From Pseudophaeomoniella oleicola (taxonomy: Eukaryota > Ascomycota > Eurotiomycetes > Phaeomoniellales > Phaeomoniellaceae), in assembly GCA_003868215.1 (NCBI GenBank), contig QWDQ01000013.1, positions 310,001 to 374,000 of the forward strand: a stretch of 64,000 nucleotides of DNA, in the 5' to 3' direction. Positions 11,263-23,414 of the stretch are shown here, piece after piece. Positions within the stretch are counted from its first letter, which is position 1. Every line of letters begins with the position of its first letter. The position numbers and the translations under genes were made by a program. Below the pieces are notes generated by a model. That model had not been told where the DNA came from. It saw only the letters and a list, made by a program, of their open reading frames with translations, and ran no database searches.

Positions 11263-12307
11263 TACGGCAAGCATCGCCATTCCGACCTTTTATCCTTTTC
11301 TACTGATCTTGGTCTTATCAAGATACAGTGTACATCATTGGAACCCTCCGCCCCTGTTTTCACTCTTTGCTCTTTTTGCAAAGACATGCGATAATGAACT
11401 CATTCCCCCGCTCTTTTTCTACGCGCTTGTCTCCACGTAATTCATCCACTCACCCTCAAGGAGGAGACGTTCAACCGGTGTTCTTGGTCTTTTGTTCTCG
11501 GTATGATGCGGACCTGGCAATTTGGAATTTTCCTTTTTGAATTCATCATTCGTTTTTTTCAAGAAGGATAATAATAACACAGCAGGTGTCATGTACTATA
11601 TGTATTCATGTATATATTTATCATTAATCATCACGTCGGATTCTCTTCCCCCTTTTTTTTTTTCTCTTCTCTTGGATTGGCAGAAGGGGAGCTTTTAGGA
11701 ATTCTACTAATCTCTGTTTCTTCTTTTATGCATATAGTTACATTATGTACTGAATCCTAATGTATCAATTCAAACTTTTATCTTGTAAACTCGTGGGATT
11801 TCTTGGGTACGTTAGGGGTTTTAAGTTCTGGCTGTCGGAAAAAGGGGGGAACGGAGGTGATATGAATTCGATTCCGAGTTTCGATTTCAGGGGATTTTGG
11901 TTTGTAGTGATATAAGATGATTAAGACAAAGGTGAGGAGGGAGGGAAGAGGATGGTGGATGGGACATTGTACGTATCGGAGAACGGTCTATTAATTAGAT
12001 CGCAAGGGAAGATTTGTAGAAAAGAAAAGGGAGAGTTTGGAAGTCCTTTTGAATTGACATTTTACAGGTTTTTCATTATTTTGTGATCTATATAAGGCTT
12101 TTCATATAGTGAGATTGGGAGGGGGTAAGTTAAGCGTTGCGTGATGTAGCCGCAACAATAGGAGCCCCCATCCCGCTCGCTCGCTCCATGAGAGTCTGCA
12201 GCGTTTGGTCTCCTCATGTGGGAGCTGTGTGTATGTGTGTGCAGATGCAAGCCCGTTACATGTGAATGAGCTATGCTCGTTTTGATTCCAGATCAACGAT
12301 ATTAACT
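11263..12307. other. Intergenic between convergent SUR2 and a small gene
   Basis: AT-rich 3' flanking DNA with T-runs (about 11654-11663), no recognisable gene. It should contain both 3' UTRs. Confidence 0.6.
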
Positions 12308-12844
12308 CTAGATCACTTTTTGCTCCACACGATCTGTGGCGCTCTCATCACTTTGCCCTTCCAAGCCGGGTACATCCTTATCGACAAGGTGGCTGCCCGC
12401 GGCACCGGTTTCGAAGTCACTTTGTTGTTTGTGGTGCTTCTCGTATCTCGGGTGGGATTTCGAAGCAGGGTCGTCAATGATTCCGCCGGGTGTTGGGTGT
12501 AGTCGCTTGGAATCGACAGTTGCCGGTAGAGAATCACCGGTACCTGTTAGTACCTCGGTGGTGGTGGTCTTGTCACCCGTTGACTGTAGGCTTAACGTCA
12601 GCATTCTGAGTGTATAGGAAATGTGAAGGGAGAAACGTACCCTCGGGATGTCACCTGCATTGGTGGCTGCTGAATCTAGTGTTGAACCACCGAGATCATT
12701 AGGATCTGCCTCGGAAGCAATCTGATCTGGTCGTGGCTTGGATGGGATAGTGTTCATGTTGCCAGCATCGCCAGGAATCTTCACAGTGTTTGGCTGAGAA
12801 GCCATGTCAAAGAGGTCACCGCCTTGCTTTGGGTCGGATGCCAT
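12308..12844 (-). CDS. Small hydrophilic protein of unknown function
   Basis: Exons 12844-12641 and 12583-12308 give 159 residues. The 57-nt intron (12584-12640) has good GT-AG ends and a gctgac branch-like site; because 57 is a multiple of three, the frame is also open without splicing (178 residues), so the boundaries cannot be proved. I favour splicing because the intron translation is hydrophobic and out of character with the rest. The protein is polar throughout, rich in Asp, Gly, Ser, Thr and Pro, with no signal peptide, membrane span or known domain. It reads like an intrinsically disordered, stress-type protein, but I do not recognise the family. The even coding bias supports a real gene. 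Confidence 0.6.
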   Translation of the reverse strand: MASDPKQGGDLFDMASQPNTVKIPGDAGNMNTIPSKPRPDQIASEADPNDLGGSTLDSAATNAGDIPRVRFSLHISYTLRMLTLSLQSTGDKTTTTEVLTGTGDSLPATVDSKRLHPTPGGIIDDPASKSHPRYEKHHKQQSDFETGAAGSHLVDKDVPGLEGQSDESATDRVEQKVI

Positions 12845-15610
12845 GTTGTATCTTTTGTAATTGAAGATATAAGATGATGTGTTTTTCCGATATTTAAAGG
12901 TAGCGCCTGCGGTGCGAGTCTTCCAAAAGATTCAAGATCGATAATTCGTACGAATGGAGATGGGAAAAGAAGATTGGGGTAGGAATATGGAAGTTTTGTG
13001 AATATATAGGGTAGGTACATCAGTACCTCATAGTTGAAGACGTAACTGAATGTTCTGCTTTGACGACATGACATCGTACGTCGAATTGATGTCATCAAAA
13101 ATTGGGTGGGAGATGACACCTCTTTTCGCAAGTCATATTTTCCCTAATCATACGACCAAAAAATTGATGAAAATAGCATCTTGTACCTGGCTTACCTTAT
13201 AAAGGAATATTAAGAGTTCGATCATGATACCTTCACTGGCTCTTGAATGTCCTTAGCGAAAACGATGACTTGATGGCCAGGTATGTACCACAAAGTGAAG
13301 AGAGAGATGAATATCTCAATGCCAAGCATTTAATTGCTGGTGAGCTGTCTCCCTCGGAAGACTTATCCAGACGTGATATTTTAATTAGTTCACAGATATC
13401 ATCTCAGTCATAATAAAGACTATCAGTCCTGGTGAGAAAAGACCTTGTCCTTATATAATGCCATTTCGTCCGTTACACCGTCCTTCAGTCCACCGTCATT
13501 ATTACTATACCTGGCGTATACACGGTCTCTCAAAAGCTTCAAATTTTTTTTTCTGCAGCATCCACTTTGCGGAGCTGTGATTGTTGTCTTAATTGATATA
13601 CAGTCACTTTACAAATAGAAATTTCTGCAGAGGAACTACTACGGTCCGATACAGCCATACAGATAGACGTATGCGTCAGCATCAGTGTTTTGCTGTAGAC
13701 AATCTTAATTGTTTTGACACATCTTGCAGTGATTGGGCACGTATTGCATGCGATGTGATGTAGAAACGGAAGCGGTCTGGTTTACAGTCCTAGAGACTAA
13801 AGTCAAGCCGCTCTCATTCTGGCCTGCAGCGGGGTTGGCTCGATACAAGTATGGAACTTGTCTTCGGGTTCAACAACGAAGTGAGCTTAGATGTAGTATT
13901 CTACTGGCGTTGGCTACCTCCGGCCGGGTAGTCCTTCAAGCCTGAACAAAGAATCCAACAATGTCTTTGTATGGAGCTCGAACGAGGTTCGGGGGCCAAC
14001 TAGAAAAAGGGTCTTCGTTTCTTCCTCGATAAGTTATACGGAATATTGCACATACTGTATCATCATTTACGACGTGGTGTACCTCAGGCGTCTGAGACAA
14101 GATCACAGAGGACGACACTCTCTTCCAGGCTGTACTTACCTAGTACATAACCGCGATGACTGTACAGCAAGACACATTGACAAAATGGCCAGCTCGCCAG
14201 GCAAGAAAGTATTAACGAAAATCATGCGGGCTCTTTACATAGTAGTCCTGTACTACGTCGTAAATGCGGACCTTCGGGGGAATCTATCTCCATCATTGTG
14301 GAGGTTACGATCTCCGACTAAAGGGCCAATCCAATGCAGGAAATGGGCTAGCATGGTCGAATGGTCTGTAGTCCTTGCATATTGGACATATCTTGCTTCT
14401 GGTCCCTATGTACGAAGTGATCCCCAGCTAAAGAGAAGTAGGATTGAGTCCAGAAGAAAAGAAAAGAAAAGAATGGTGAGTGTCGGTGTTGGTCTCCTAT
14501 ATCGTCGCGGCACGGCAACTCTTCCAGGGATTGGCAAAAGACGAGGGACGACCGAGCTACGCTGTGCATCACGCCATAGGGTGATCGAACGAATGAATTC
14601 GATCGTCTTCAGCCGTGATGCCGAGGAACAAAGCCAGTCAGAGGCTTGTTGTACCTTGCAGGTTGCATTAGAATTTCTTCTAACGTTTGGTACGTTATTC
14701 CCATGGTGAGCTGGAGTGAGTGTCGGGTATGTATCTCTGAAAGTCTAGCGATCTTCCTTAGTTGAGTTACTGGTGGAGAATACGCCTTGTGCCTTTGCCC
14801 TATGTTGGCAAGTGAGTGGTGAACATATCGATGGAGCTGAACCACCTGGCTCGCTGGCTTCGCTGGGAAGGTAAGTTCAAACCAGTCGGTAACATAATAT
14901 CGTATGGAACAAGGGAAGTCAGGCTACCATTCAAGGTATGCCGTGCCTTGTTCGGGAGACAAGATACCCCCTTCTCACCCCAAATACCGGGTCGAAGTCA
15001 TAGTAGCTTTAGTATAGGGTCTGGCAAGGTCTTAGTACAAACACTTTCGCTACGACCCGCTCTGTACCAATCAGTTTACTCTATCGTAACCAGGGCCGCC
15101 CTACGTTTCGGGCATTCCTGCAGCTCTTACACGATGGTTTGTTCTGCCTGTAGGCCAACGTCTGACTCCTGCAGCCACTACCAGAACTACGTCTGCAGCC
15201 TGACCGTCAGATAATACAGGTTGGCGCCTGTAAGCAAAAAAAGGGCCTCAGCATCGTTTTCAACCTTTTCAAAAAAGCAACATGAGGGTCGTGGGATAAT
15301 TCTCATTCTCGGATTGTTCACTGGGGATCGCTCCGTTTACATTCCCACATTCTTCACAGATGCAACCAATTTGACTCGTCATAGTCTGGACCACTTTTAC
15401 GATTCGAATAACTTTTATAGAAATCTACGTCGAAAGGGGTCTCGTCGATAAAGTTCCAGCTTGCTGGTACCTCATCCCTGTCCCTGATTGTCTTGTGCCT
15501 GTTCATGTCCCTCGAAGTGTCGCAACCCTATAAACGGCAACCCCTCCATCAAACATCTCTTATCCTACTCATTGAGGAAGAGAGATTCATCTCTGGCGGT
15601 CTCTCGTTGG
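12845..15610. other. Long gene-poor interval (2.8 kb)
   Basis: No supported gene. Open frames of 211 codons (14074-14709, plus) and 132 codons (14816-15214, plus) were read and have no domain, no conserved feel and unusual composition. The left part should carry the promoter of the small hydrophilic gene and the right part that of the PHD gene. TACTACG-type motifs occur near 14247. Confidence 0.55.
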
Positions 15611-17975
15611 ATGGGTGGTGCAGGGTTCGGAATTGATATGAATTGGGAACCGTCTACAGACGTGCAACAGTATGTGCAATTGTACCGCTATTATACCCGG
15701 GTCCCCAATGCTGGGGTGAAGGACGCTTGCTGACCAAATGGCACCTTCTACAGTTTCGAATATGTGAACGAACATCCTCTTACCCCCATAAGGACCCCCC
15801 AGTCTGCCAAGTTCGACAGCAGCATCTTCACAACACCTACATTCGAAGACGGTGACACAGGCTGGGAAACACCCCGCGCATATGCGACGGTTACACAAGG
15901 GCATCACGTCCCGGAACACAGAAATAAATATATACTCGATCCTCAAGTAACCGGTACAACGCCAAACATCATCTTCGGAGCACAGTCCGCGGCTCATGTA
16001 CATCGTCTCCCACACGGTCATTATTTAAGCCACCCCCAGCTGTCGTCCTCGAGAAGCCTAGAAACTATCTCGGACACAGGATACGAACACCGAGAAGCAA
16101 ATAGGGTAGGGCTACGTCCTGCCTATATGCAAACGCCTCCCCCTACGAGATCAGCAGAGACAGGATCCAATATATCCCTGTCATCGACCATGGCAGATGG
16201 GCAGCATGTCTCAACACCGGGTAACATGCGTCCTCCAGAGACGCCCAACCGTTTCACAGAAGCGTCCCCCCAGCTCTTCCCGACCCTACAATTCTCTCCT
16301 GATCTTTTTCAATATCCAATGAGCGGCCATATGACAGCGCCGGTGCAGATGCAGAACCGTCTGTTCTGGGATTCGAATGACGATATGGCTATCTTCTCTG
16401 GAGATCCCCTCAGTTCTACCACTCCAAATGCCCACTCGTTTGTAGAGTCACCACCGACTTCCCGAACCATACAGCCGCAAGCAGCCCCTTCTTTGCAGCA
16501 GCCTCTCGACTTTAACGCATCTACACCTAGCCCTTTCATAGGGACCTCAAGTCCGTCGCCCTTCGATGTTACTGCATTTCATGCATCTTTCACTGCTTCC
16601 CCGCGTGTGGCGTCTTCTCGTCCTGATGATCCTTCCATGTTTCTGAGCTCGCCGGCTCGGCGGTTCGGTTCTGTACCGAAGTCGGTCACTTTACCAGCAA
16701 CCCATCGCCAAGAAGCCTATCATCACCAAATTGAAGAGTCAAAACGAGAGAAGCAAGAACGCTCACGAAAAGGACGAGCAAAAAATGAGTTGCCTCCCTC
16801 GCGGATGAAACCGCCTGTACAGATTGACACCTCTGCTCTCGCGCCACAAGTCCGGCCTGGTATCAGGAGAAGCAATACGCACAGTGGGGTTGGCGTCAAT
16901 AATAATTATATTCATCATCATAGTCAAATCTCGTTCTCAGACACCATACCTGAAGAGCCAGGTGTCAGGGGCATTCCACGCGGTGGCCGATCTTCGCCAT
17001 TGAAACGACCTTTGCAGGACGCATCACCAGATATAGAGAGGCCAGCATCTCGTAATCGAGTATCTCTCTGTCTAACGGTTGACCAAGATGGCCGAGCTAA
17101 AACGGTCGCTCGTCCGGTCGTCGCTCATACGGATGATAGTGCATCTGATACGAGCAGCTTTTCTTTCGACGCGGAAAACGTCGAATTTGCTCCGAGCAGG
17201 AACATCTCCTTTGCTTTCTCGGCCACCGATGAAAGCTTTCATAACCCAAATTTCCTGCGTGCGCCGGAACGGTCCCATTCGAAGAGTAGTTCGTATTCGT
17301 CCACCTACGAATCTTCAAACTCCGTGGATATGTCCTCAAGGACTAGTTCGACTAGAGGTATCAACAGGTCAACAATGGTTCATCCAATGAGACGAGCAGA
17401 AGATATGATGGCTCTGCAGCGTACGAATAGCCCGGTCAAGGATTCGTCTGGGGATGCGCAAGAAGCGTTACGAGCCGTCATTCGGACGCGAGGAAAGTAT
17501 GGAGGCCAAATTCCTCCAAGTAGATCGCAACCAAATTTGCAGTTGCAAGCTTTCGGCTCGTCCCCTCCCATACGCCACACTGACTATGACTTCTACGGAC
17601 ATGCCAATATTTCACCAACGACGATTACCGATCCTGATCTTGCGACGCCCAGCACTGATCGAGAGAGTCAGATCAGCGGAAGCACGCGTTGCGTGTGCAG
17701 CTCCGCAGACCAAGTTGGGCGTTTCATGATCCAATGGTGAGTATTGAGAGCGCTCTGTCCTGGAGATATTGTTCTAACGAATGGCTAGTGAATCGTGCTC
17801 CAAATGGTTGCACATGAAATGCGTCGGGCTGGGCCAGCAGAATGTACCTCCTGTCTACATATGTATATATTGTACACAAACGCCCATGAGAAACGGCCGG
17901 CTCCGTGGTTCTCTGGAAACGAATGCTTCTACAGCCGCATCCCCTCTAGCACACAAGTCTCACCGTCGCCGATGA
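15611..17975 (+). CDS. PHD-finger protein with long disordered N-terminus
   Basis: Exons are 15611-15669, 15754-17736 and 17789-17975 (742 residues). Exon 1 begins MGGAGFGIDMNWEPS and joins to FEYVNEHPLTPIRTPQSAKF. About 640 residues of Ser/Pro/Thr-rich low-complexity sequence follow, with a basic coiled-coil-like patch HHQIEESKREKQERSRKGR. At the C-terminus lies one PHD zinc finger completed only by splicing: C-V-C, then the pair in QCESC, H and C in WLHMKC, and the final pair in CIYC. Such fingers read histone H3 tails, so a chromatin role is likely but unproved. The first large exon has no ATG of its own in the right place, which is why the small 5' exon is needed. Family with known yeast proteins is uncertain. 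Confidence 0.82.
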
Positions 17976-18795
17976 GCCCCCTCCGACCCTTTCTCCTTAT
18001 GATTGTCTTGTCTGAGTTTATGTGCATAGCGATGGAACAAAAATTGGGTCTGTCAGGAAGCGGAACCTTTAGACTCCGAGATCGAGGCAACTCTTGGGTT
18101 TTGCAATAGAGACCGTTAGTAAACACGTCTTCCATGTACATACATCTTTGATGACCTGAATGTAACATGAAGGGTCTACGATCTGATCAGTCCATGTGAG
18201 ATTCATTTGCATAACCAATTGCATGTGCACCCTCATTTGTAGCATGGTACATGCTAGGCAGCCAATACAACGACGTATCTGGCTTGTAAACTGCTAATTA
18301 CCTCGAAACGCGATTGTACATTATCACATGTGTTCCTGAGATAAGCGAGAGAGATCACCTCAAAGTGTACTACGTAGTACATCTGACGTACGCACTTAGA
18401 AGCAAAGGAAAGGCAAAGGGAATACTACGGAGATAATAATATTGCTAATTAATTAATTAATGATGATGAATGGGCGATGGTCCCTGAATTGGGAGCTTGG
18501 CCGGCTCGGAACGATCGGCCGGCGTAAACGGCATGTGCTGAAAGAAAGATTCGCGGCCTATTTCATGACAACAGGATACCGAGATATCGGGTCTATGGCT
18601 GCTCCGCTTTCCACTTACCACGACCACATTTTGCAGGCTGTTCTTTGACCTTCTTTTTCGGAAAATGTGTGGACAATCTCCAAAGGTCTCTCGGCTTTCT
18701 ATCGCATCTGGTACATCTTCGCGTCTGGTGCAAACGCCTCTACCCTGGTGCGCATTTCGCAGCGTCGGTAATCATGCTCCCATCGTGTCCAAGAC
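17976..18795. other. Intergenic between PHD gene and LCAT-like gene
   Basis: No gene seen. It contains the 14-bp perfect palindrome GTACTACGTAGTAC at 18367-18380 and a short (TTAA)n run near 18445-18461. The right half is the LCAT-like gene promoter. Confidence 0.6.
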
Positions 18796-21459
18796 ATGGA
18801 GCTAGACACAACCACCTCCTCCGCGGGTCACGATTCCACGTCAGTTGACTCTACTGGAAATGCCGCTCAGTTTCTCGCAGCGAATGCATCTCTGCAAAGA
18901 GCAGATTCGGATCTAGAAGTGTCCGACGATGATCAGCGCGGCGCTGATCCGCGTTTGGCGGGAGAAGAGGCAGACAGCGTCATAGGAGTTAGCATTGGGC
19001 GCGCACAGTCTCATTACAAGTCTGCGACGACACCTGCTGCGGAGAGGTCTCAGGTACTACAGGATTCTCGGGGCGCTCCTGGCCTTGATGACGATGATGT
19101 CAACGTGGATGATGTCCATCATGAGGTCACTGAGCCGAGAAGACGCGTCGCGAACGAAGCATCGCTGGTTGGGCATAACGCAGGCGCTCTACCAAGACAG
19201 GTCTCTTTCGGGAAGATTCCGGATGGGAGGGAGCCGCCGAGGTCTGACAGTACTCGCTCTATTCTCAGAGATACACTTTCCGCTGGAAGGAGACGATCTT
19301 CTTCGGGGGCGATGGCTGTGACGGAAAGCTTCAAGAAGCTCTTCAATGATATGCCTTCGTTGTCGCTACCTAGGAGCCCGAGCTTTGCTTCCTTCAATTT
19401 TGGGCCGCGCTCGAAGGACGTAGACGGTCGTCCTCGGAGATCCAATACTTTCATGGTTAGTGGACGTTCACCATGGCAGGGGTCATTGCCGCGTGCTCCA
19501 TCCCAGCGCATTCACGCACCCGGCGGAGACGATGAACTCCCTCATCGTCCTTCCTCAGAGCGCTCGTCGACAGCACCCAAGGGCTTCAACGCCATATCTG
19601 CGAACCAACCCGGGCATGCGCCTTTGGGTCCGAAGATTACCCGAGAGACTGACGAAACACCTAGCCTGAGGCGTGCGACCTCGGACAACTCGTTGTATTT
19701 GCGAAGGGAACTGTCGAAGACATCTACACTGGATGACTATGCTAGATGGGAGAATGTGCAGGAGCAGGTCAACAGTCGCCTCAAAGCTATCAAGGATAGT
19801 TTTCAGGATTCAGCTTTCCGCAATCTCTCAAGAATACCAAATGTTGACCTATCTTCATTCAAGCCCCCCTTCATCGGACGTCCTGATAGCGGATTCAGTA
19901 GCCAGCCACAACAAGTCCCTGCCAGCTATCCTGCAGGATCGGAAAAGCCCACAACGAATGCAGGAGATCAGTTGTCGCGAGAAGAGCGGTCATTTGGAGG
20001 GCAACCAAGCGATAGGAACACGTATCCCAGCTTGACCCATGCGATGACCGATCTTACTGGGGATGTTGTGGTGTTAGGCGGATATCGTGGATCGATTCTT
20101 CGATCTGCCAAGCCGCCTCATATGCAGGTCTGGGCTCCGGTCAAAGTCGGGCTTAACCTGCGTAAGGTGGACCTAGAGGTGGGACTTACAGACGAGGACG
20201 AGGAGACTATGGAGGAGAGGATTATTCCTTCTGGTACGCTCTCTCATGTCGGTCCAATCGACATCTGTAGGCGGCTCCTCAAAAAGCTCGGCAAATGTCA
20301 CCACGCAAGGACAGGACTGCTACGGGTGCACGACTACGGCTATGACTGGCGGTTGAATCCCAATCGCCTGGTCCGCAAATTCATAGAATACTTGGAAGGC
20401 TTACAGTGTAACAACAGCGAAACGCCGAAACATCACCGAGGAGCTTTTGTCATTGCGCATAGCTTAGGCGGCCTTATCGTGCGCTCGGCTGTTAACAAAA
20501 GACCCGATCTGTTTGCTGGCGTCATTTACGCTGGTGTACCACAGCACTGTGTAAACATTCTTGGACCATTGAGGAACGGCGACGACGTACTGTTTAGCTC
20601 GCGGGTTCTGACGGCGCAAGTCAACTTCACTTTGCGGACTAGTTATGCGCTGATGCCAGAAACCGGAATGTGCTTCTTCAACGGGAAGACCAAGGAAAGA
20701 TATGACGTGGATTTCTTCGACGCAAATACATGGGAAGAATATCGCCTGACACCCTGTTTGAAGCCACCGTTGCCTCCTTATAGGGATCAAGATCGAAGGG
20801 GGTTGCTCGATACTGTATCCAGCAGCATTGCCTCGCTTCCCAAGCTTGCGTCAACGGCGATCCCTGCAATACCCCGGGAAAGCTCTACGACGAAATCGGC
20901 CACGCCTTCAGCCCAAAGGACGAAAGAAGCGATCGGAGCACCCTTCAAGCAAGTGAATAATGTTGCGCTCGAGCCATACATGAATTCCCCGCCCCCACAA
21001 ACCTCATCCGATCCGGCCCAGAACGCGTCCAATTCTATCGCAACGAGAGTAACTATCCCGCACGACGAAGCATTTGAGTATCTACGCCGGACGCTCCCTT
21101 CGGTGCTAGATTTCAAACTTTCATGTACTTTCAACGCGGACCACCAATCCAACAACGTGTATCCCCCGGCAGCAGTGCTCTATGGGAAATCCGTCCCGAC
21201 CGTCTACGGAGCTCGGGTAGCTTCCAGAGAAGCGATCAAGCATTCTGACGCCTACGACGACCTCGCATTCGCGACCGGCGATGGCGTCGTCCTCGCGAAG
21301 GCCGCCATGTTACCGGACGGATACAAGCTCGTCAAGGATGGCTTGGTCAAGAGCGAGAGGGGTCACGTCGGACTGCTCGGAGACCTGGAGGGTGTGGGCA
21401 AATGTCTTTTGGCTGTCATCGAGGGCAGAAAGAGGGGCATTGGTTTGGGCAACGAGTGA
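18796..21459 (+). CDS. LCAT/lipase-like alpha/beta hydrolase with disordered N-terminal extension
   Basis: Single 887-residue exon. Residues 1-400 are polar and probably disordered, with basic Ser/Arg clusters (GRRRSSSG, LPRSPSF) that look like phosphorylation targets. An alpha/beta-hydrolase domain begins near VVVLGGYRGSIL (about 422). It contains the acylated-lipid-hydrolase signature IAHSLGG with the nucleophile Ser near 556, and nearby VHDYGYDWR, typical of lecithin:cholesterol acyltransferase and related lipases. A C-terminal GDGVV segment resembles the LCAT region before the catalytic His, followed by GHVGLLGDLEGVG, where the His is expected. It probably transfers or hydrolyses acyl groups of lipids. 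There is no signal peptide, unlike secreted LCAT. A low-complexity insert (about 680-740) splits the domain. Confidence 0.82.
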   Translation: MELDTTTSSAGHDSTSVDSTGNAAQFLAANASLQRADSDLEVSDDDQRGADPRLAGEEADSVIGVSIGRAQSHYKSATTPAAERSQVLQDSRGAPGLDDDDVNVDDVHHEVTEPRRRVANEASLVGHNAGALPRQVSFGKIPDGREPPRSDSTRSILRDTLSAGRRRSSSGAMAVTESFKKLFNDMPSLSLPRSPSFASFNFGPRSKDVDGRPRRSNTFMVSGRSPWQGSLPRAPSQRIHAPGGDDELPHRPSSERSSTAPKGFNAISANQPGHAPLGPKITRETDETPSLRRATSDNSLYLRRELSKTSTLDDYARWENVQEQVNSRLKAIKDSFQDSAFRNLSRIPNVDLSSFKPPFIGRPDSGFSSQPQQVPASYPAGSEKPTTNAGDQLSREERSFGGQPSDRNTYPSLTHAMTDLTGDVVVLGGYRGSILRSAKPPHMQVWAPVKVGLNLRKVDLEVGLTDEDEETMEERIIPSGTLSHVGPIDICRRLLKKLGKCHHARTGLLRVHDYGYDWRLNPNRLVRKFIEYLEGLQCNNSETPKHHRGAFVIAHSLGGLIVRSAVNKRPDLFAGVIYAGVPQHCVNILGPLRNGDDVLFSSRVLTAQVNFTLRTSYALMPETGMCFFNGKTKERYDVDFFDANTWEEYRLTPCLKPPLPPYRDQDRRGLLDTVSSSIASLPKLASTAIPAIPRESSTTKSATPSAQRTKEAIGAPFKQVNNVALEPYMNSPPPQTSSDPAQNASNSIATRVTIPHDEAFEYLRRTLPSVLDFKLSCTFNADHQSNNVYPPAAVLYGKSVPTVYGARVASREAIKHSDAYDDLAFATGDGVVLAKAAMLPDGYKLVKDGLVKSERGHVGLLGDLEGVGKCLLAVIEGRKRGIGLGNE

Positions 21460-22244
21460 GTGAGTTGATGAATTGATCCGAGGACGGGGTGTGTGTACCC
21501 GCATCAATTGTAACATATTTTATGTACATAGTGACTATTCCTTTTATCCTTAGTAGTTACTAAAAGCCACCACCACTGTACATAAAACCGGTTGGTTGGC
21601 GCTGAACAAGAGAGAGAGAAGAGGGAGGAAAGACTGTATTTGTAGCAGTAATTAGTAAATACCTACACCTAGCAATATTGAATATTATGGATCATCAAGG
21701 TAATTAATTACTCCAGGTCAGGCCCATTATCATATAATAATGATATATATACCTTGTGTAGGGACAGAAAGACAGCGGTTGGATGTGATCTGATATATTA
21801 TATGAGGATTTAATCAAGTGGTTACGTGGCTCGAGGTGGTGGTGGTAAGTTACGATACCTTTTGTAACTTACCTTACCCATCCTTACTTAGGTGAGGCGC
21901 CGATCTTTATGGTCTGATCTGATCTGGGGGCGCTAATTGAATCAGACGGGACTGACTCATTGACGGACGGGACGGGACAGGCTGGAGATGACGAATTGTT
22001 GTGATATGATGTTGAAAAAAGACCATTCTGGTTATTATTGATTCTTCTTGATTCTTAGTAGTTATTGATGTCGTTTGTCGGTTGTTGGAATTTATAATAT
22101 ATTTTTCTTCTTCATATATTTTTTTGGAAATCTGAATGGTGATTTGAGGAGGAATTTTTCTTTTTCTGGGGGTTGTGTTGGTTGAGAGAGAGGATTTGGC
22201 TTGTTATTTCAGAACTGAAGAAGAGAAGGAGAGAGAAAGACGTG
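21460..22244. other. Intergenic, AT-rich, upstream of DUF3431 gene
   Basis: AT-rich spacer with TATATAT tracts near 21735-21755 and T-runs near 22080-22125. No supported gene. It holds the promoter and leader of the next gene. Confidence 0.6.
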
Positions 22245-23414
22245 ATGCTACGGGGATCTCGTCGTAAATTGGTGATCCCGTATCTGGTCATATGTGCGGT
22301 CGTGTTGTTCTTGTACCGGCGGCAGGCGATGCTGTTGAGCCAGCTGTCGCCAGCGGATCTTGAGCATATCTACGGCAAGGATCGAGACGGTGGTGGTGGT
22401 CCTGCTGACAATCCTATTCCTCCGATACGGTTGAACTACACGCGAGGGTTCGCGAAGCCTGCGGGAGAACCGTATACGCGGATGCTGGTCATGGGAAGGT
22501 TGAGCTCGGAGAACGTGGACTGGGTTGATCCGGCGGCGTTGAATGTGAACACTACGATCTACGTTGTTGATGATCCGGAGGCGGAGAACAAAGTGCCTCA
22601 GAATAAAGGGAGAGAGTCGATGGTCTATCTGACTTATATCATTGATCATTATGATGATCTGTCGGATACGACCATGTTCTTCCATCCTCATTTGATGGGG
22701 TGGCATAACAACGTTCTTCTCGGTGTCAGCAATGCCATGCAAATCGGGAGACTAAGCGACGCAAGAGTTGCAAGGGAAGGCTATATGAATGCCCGATGCC
22801 ATCATGATCCGGGCTGTCCTGATTGGCTGCACATTGACCGACCGGAGAGCGAATGGGACTCGGTGAAGAAGTACGAGGAACAATTCTTGACCAGTGAGGT
22901 GTGGAGACAACTACATGGGGATACGCCGACCCCGGCCGCCTTGAGTCAGCCATGCTGCGCTCAGTTTGCGGTGAGCCGGGAGCGGATCCGGATACATCCG
23001 CGGACAAGGTACGAGCAATTAAGAGATTGGCTGTTGCACACAGATTTGGGCGATGAAGTATCTGGGCGAATCTTGGAATATAACTGGCAATTCCTCTTTG
23101 CAGGTCAGTCGGAATACTGTCCACCGATGAATGAATGCTATTGCGATGGTTATGGAGTCTGTTTCGGGGGGCCAAATGAGTTGCAAGAGTGGCTGGATAC
23201 GTTGAAGAAGAGAGAACAGGCGGACGCTGAACTTGACGCATTGCGGAAGGATGATAAAGCAGATAGCCCCGAAGCTGTCGAGATTGGTAACAGGCGTGAT
23301 GACTTGGTGGCTTCGTTGGAAGCCTCTAAGGCTGAAGCATATAAGACTGGAGAGGACCCACGAGCGCGTGCCAAGGAGGCAGGCAGAGAGTTCAAAGAAG
23401 GAGATTGGTTCTAG
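22245..23414 (+). CDS. DUF3431 family type II membrane protein
   Basis: Single exon, 389 residues from MLRGSRRKLVIPY. A basic N-terminus is followed by one hydrophobic span (LVIPYLVICAVVLFLY, about 9-24), so the bulk should lie in the Golgi or cell-exterior lumen. The DUF3431 blocks are present: the RESMVYLTYIIDHYDD segment, FFHPHLMGWHNN, CHHDPGCPDW, PCCAQFAVSR, and a C-terminal cysteine motif CPPMNECYCDGYGVC. The C-terminal 70 residues are charged and likely helical (DTLKKREQADAELDALRK). DUF3431 proteins resemble glycosyltransferase-like domains but have no established reaction, so I do not assign one. The frame is open upstream but the first ATG is at 22245. Confidence 0.88.
   Translation: MLRGSRRKLVIPYLVICAVVLFLYRRQAMLLSQLSPADLEHIYGKDRDGGGGPADNPIPPIRLNYTRGFAKPAGEPYTRMLVMGRLSSENVDWVDPAALNVNTTIYVVDDPEAENKVPQNKGRESMVYLTYIIDHYDDLSDTTMFFHPHLMGWHNNVLLGVSNAMQIGRLSDARVAREGYMNARCHHDPGCPDWLHIDRPESEWDSVKKYEEQFLTSEVWRQLHGDTPTPAALSQPCCAQFAVSRERIRIHPRTRYEQLRDWLLHTDLGDEVSGRILEYNWQFLFAGQSEYCPPMNECYCDGYGVCFGGPNELQEWLDTLKKREQADAELDALRKDDKADSPEAVEIGNRRDDLVASLEASKAEAYKTGEDPRARAKEAGREFKEGDWF

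Noticed and set aside
14074-14709. 211-codon plus-strand frame in the gene-poor interval
   Set aside because: Mixed basic composition without recognisable motif or splice partners.
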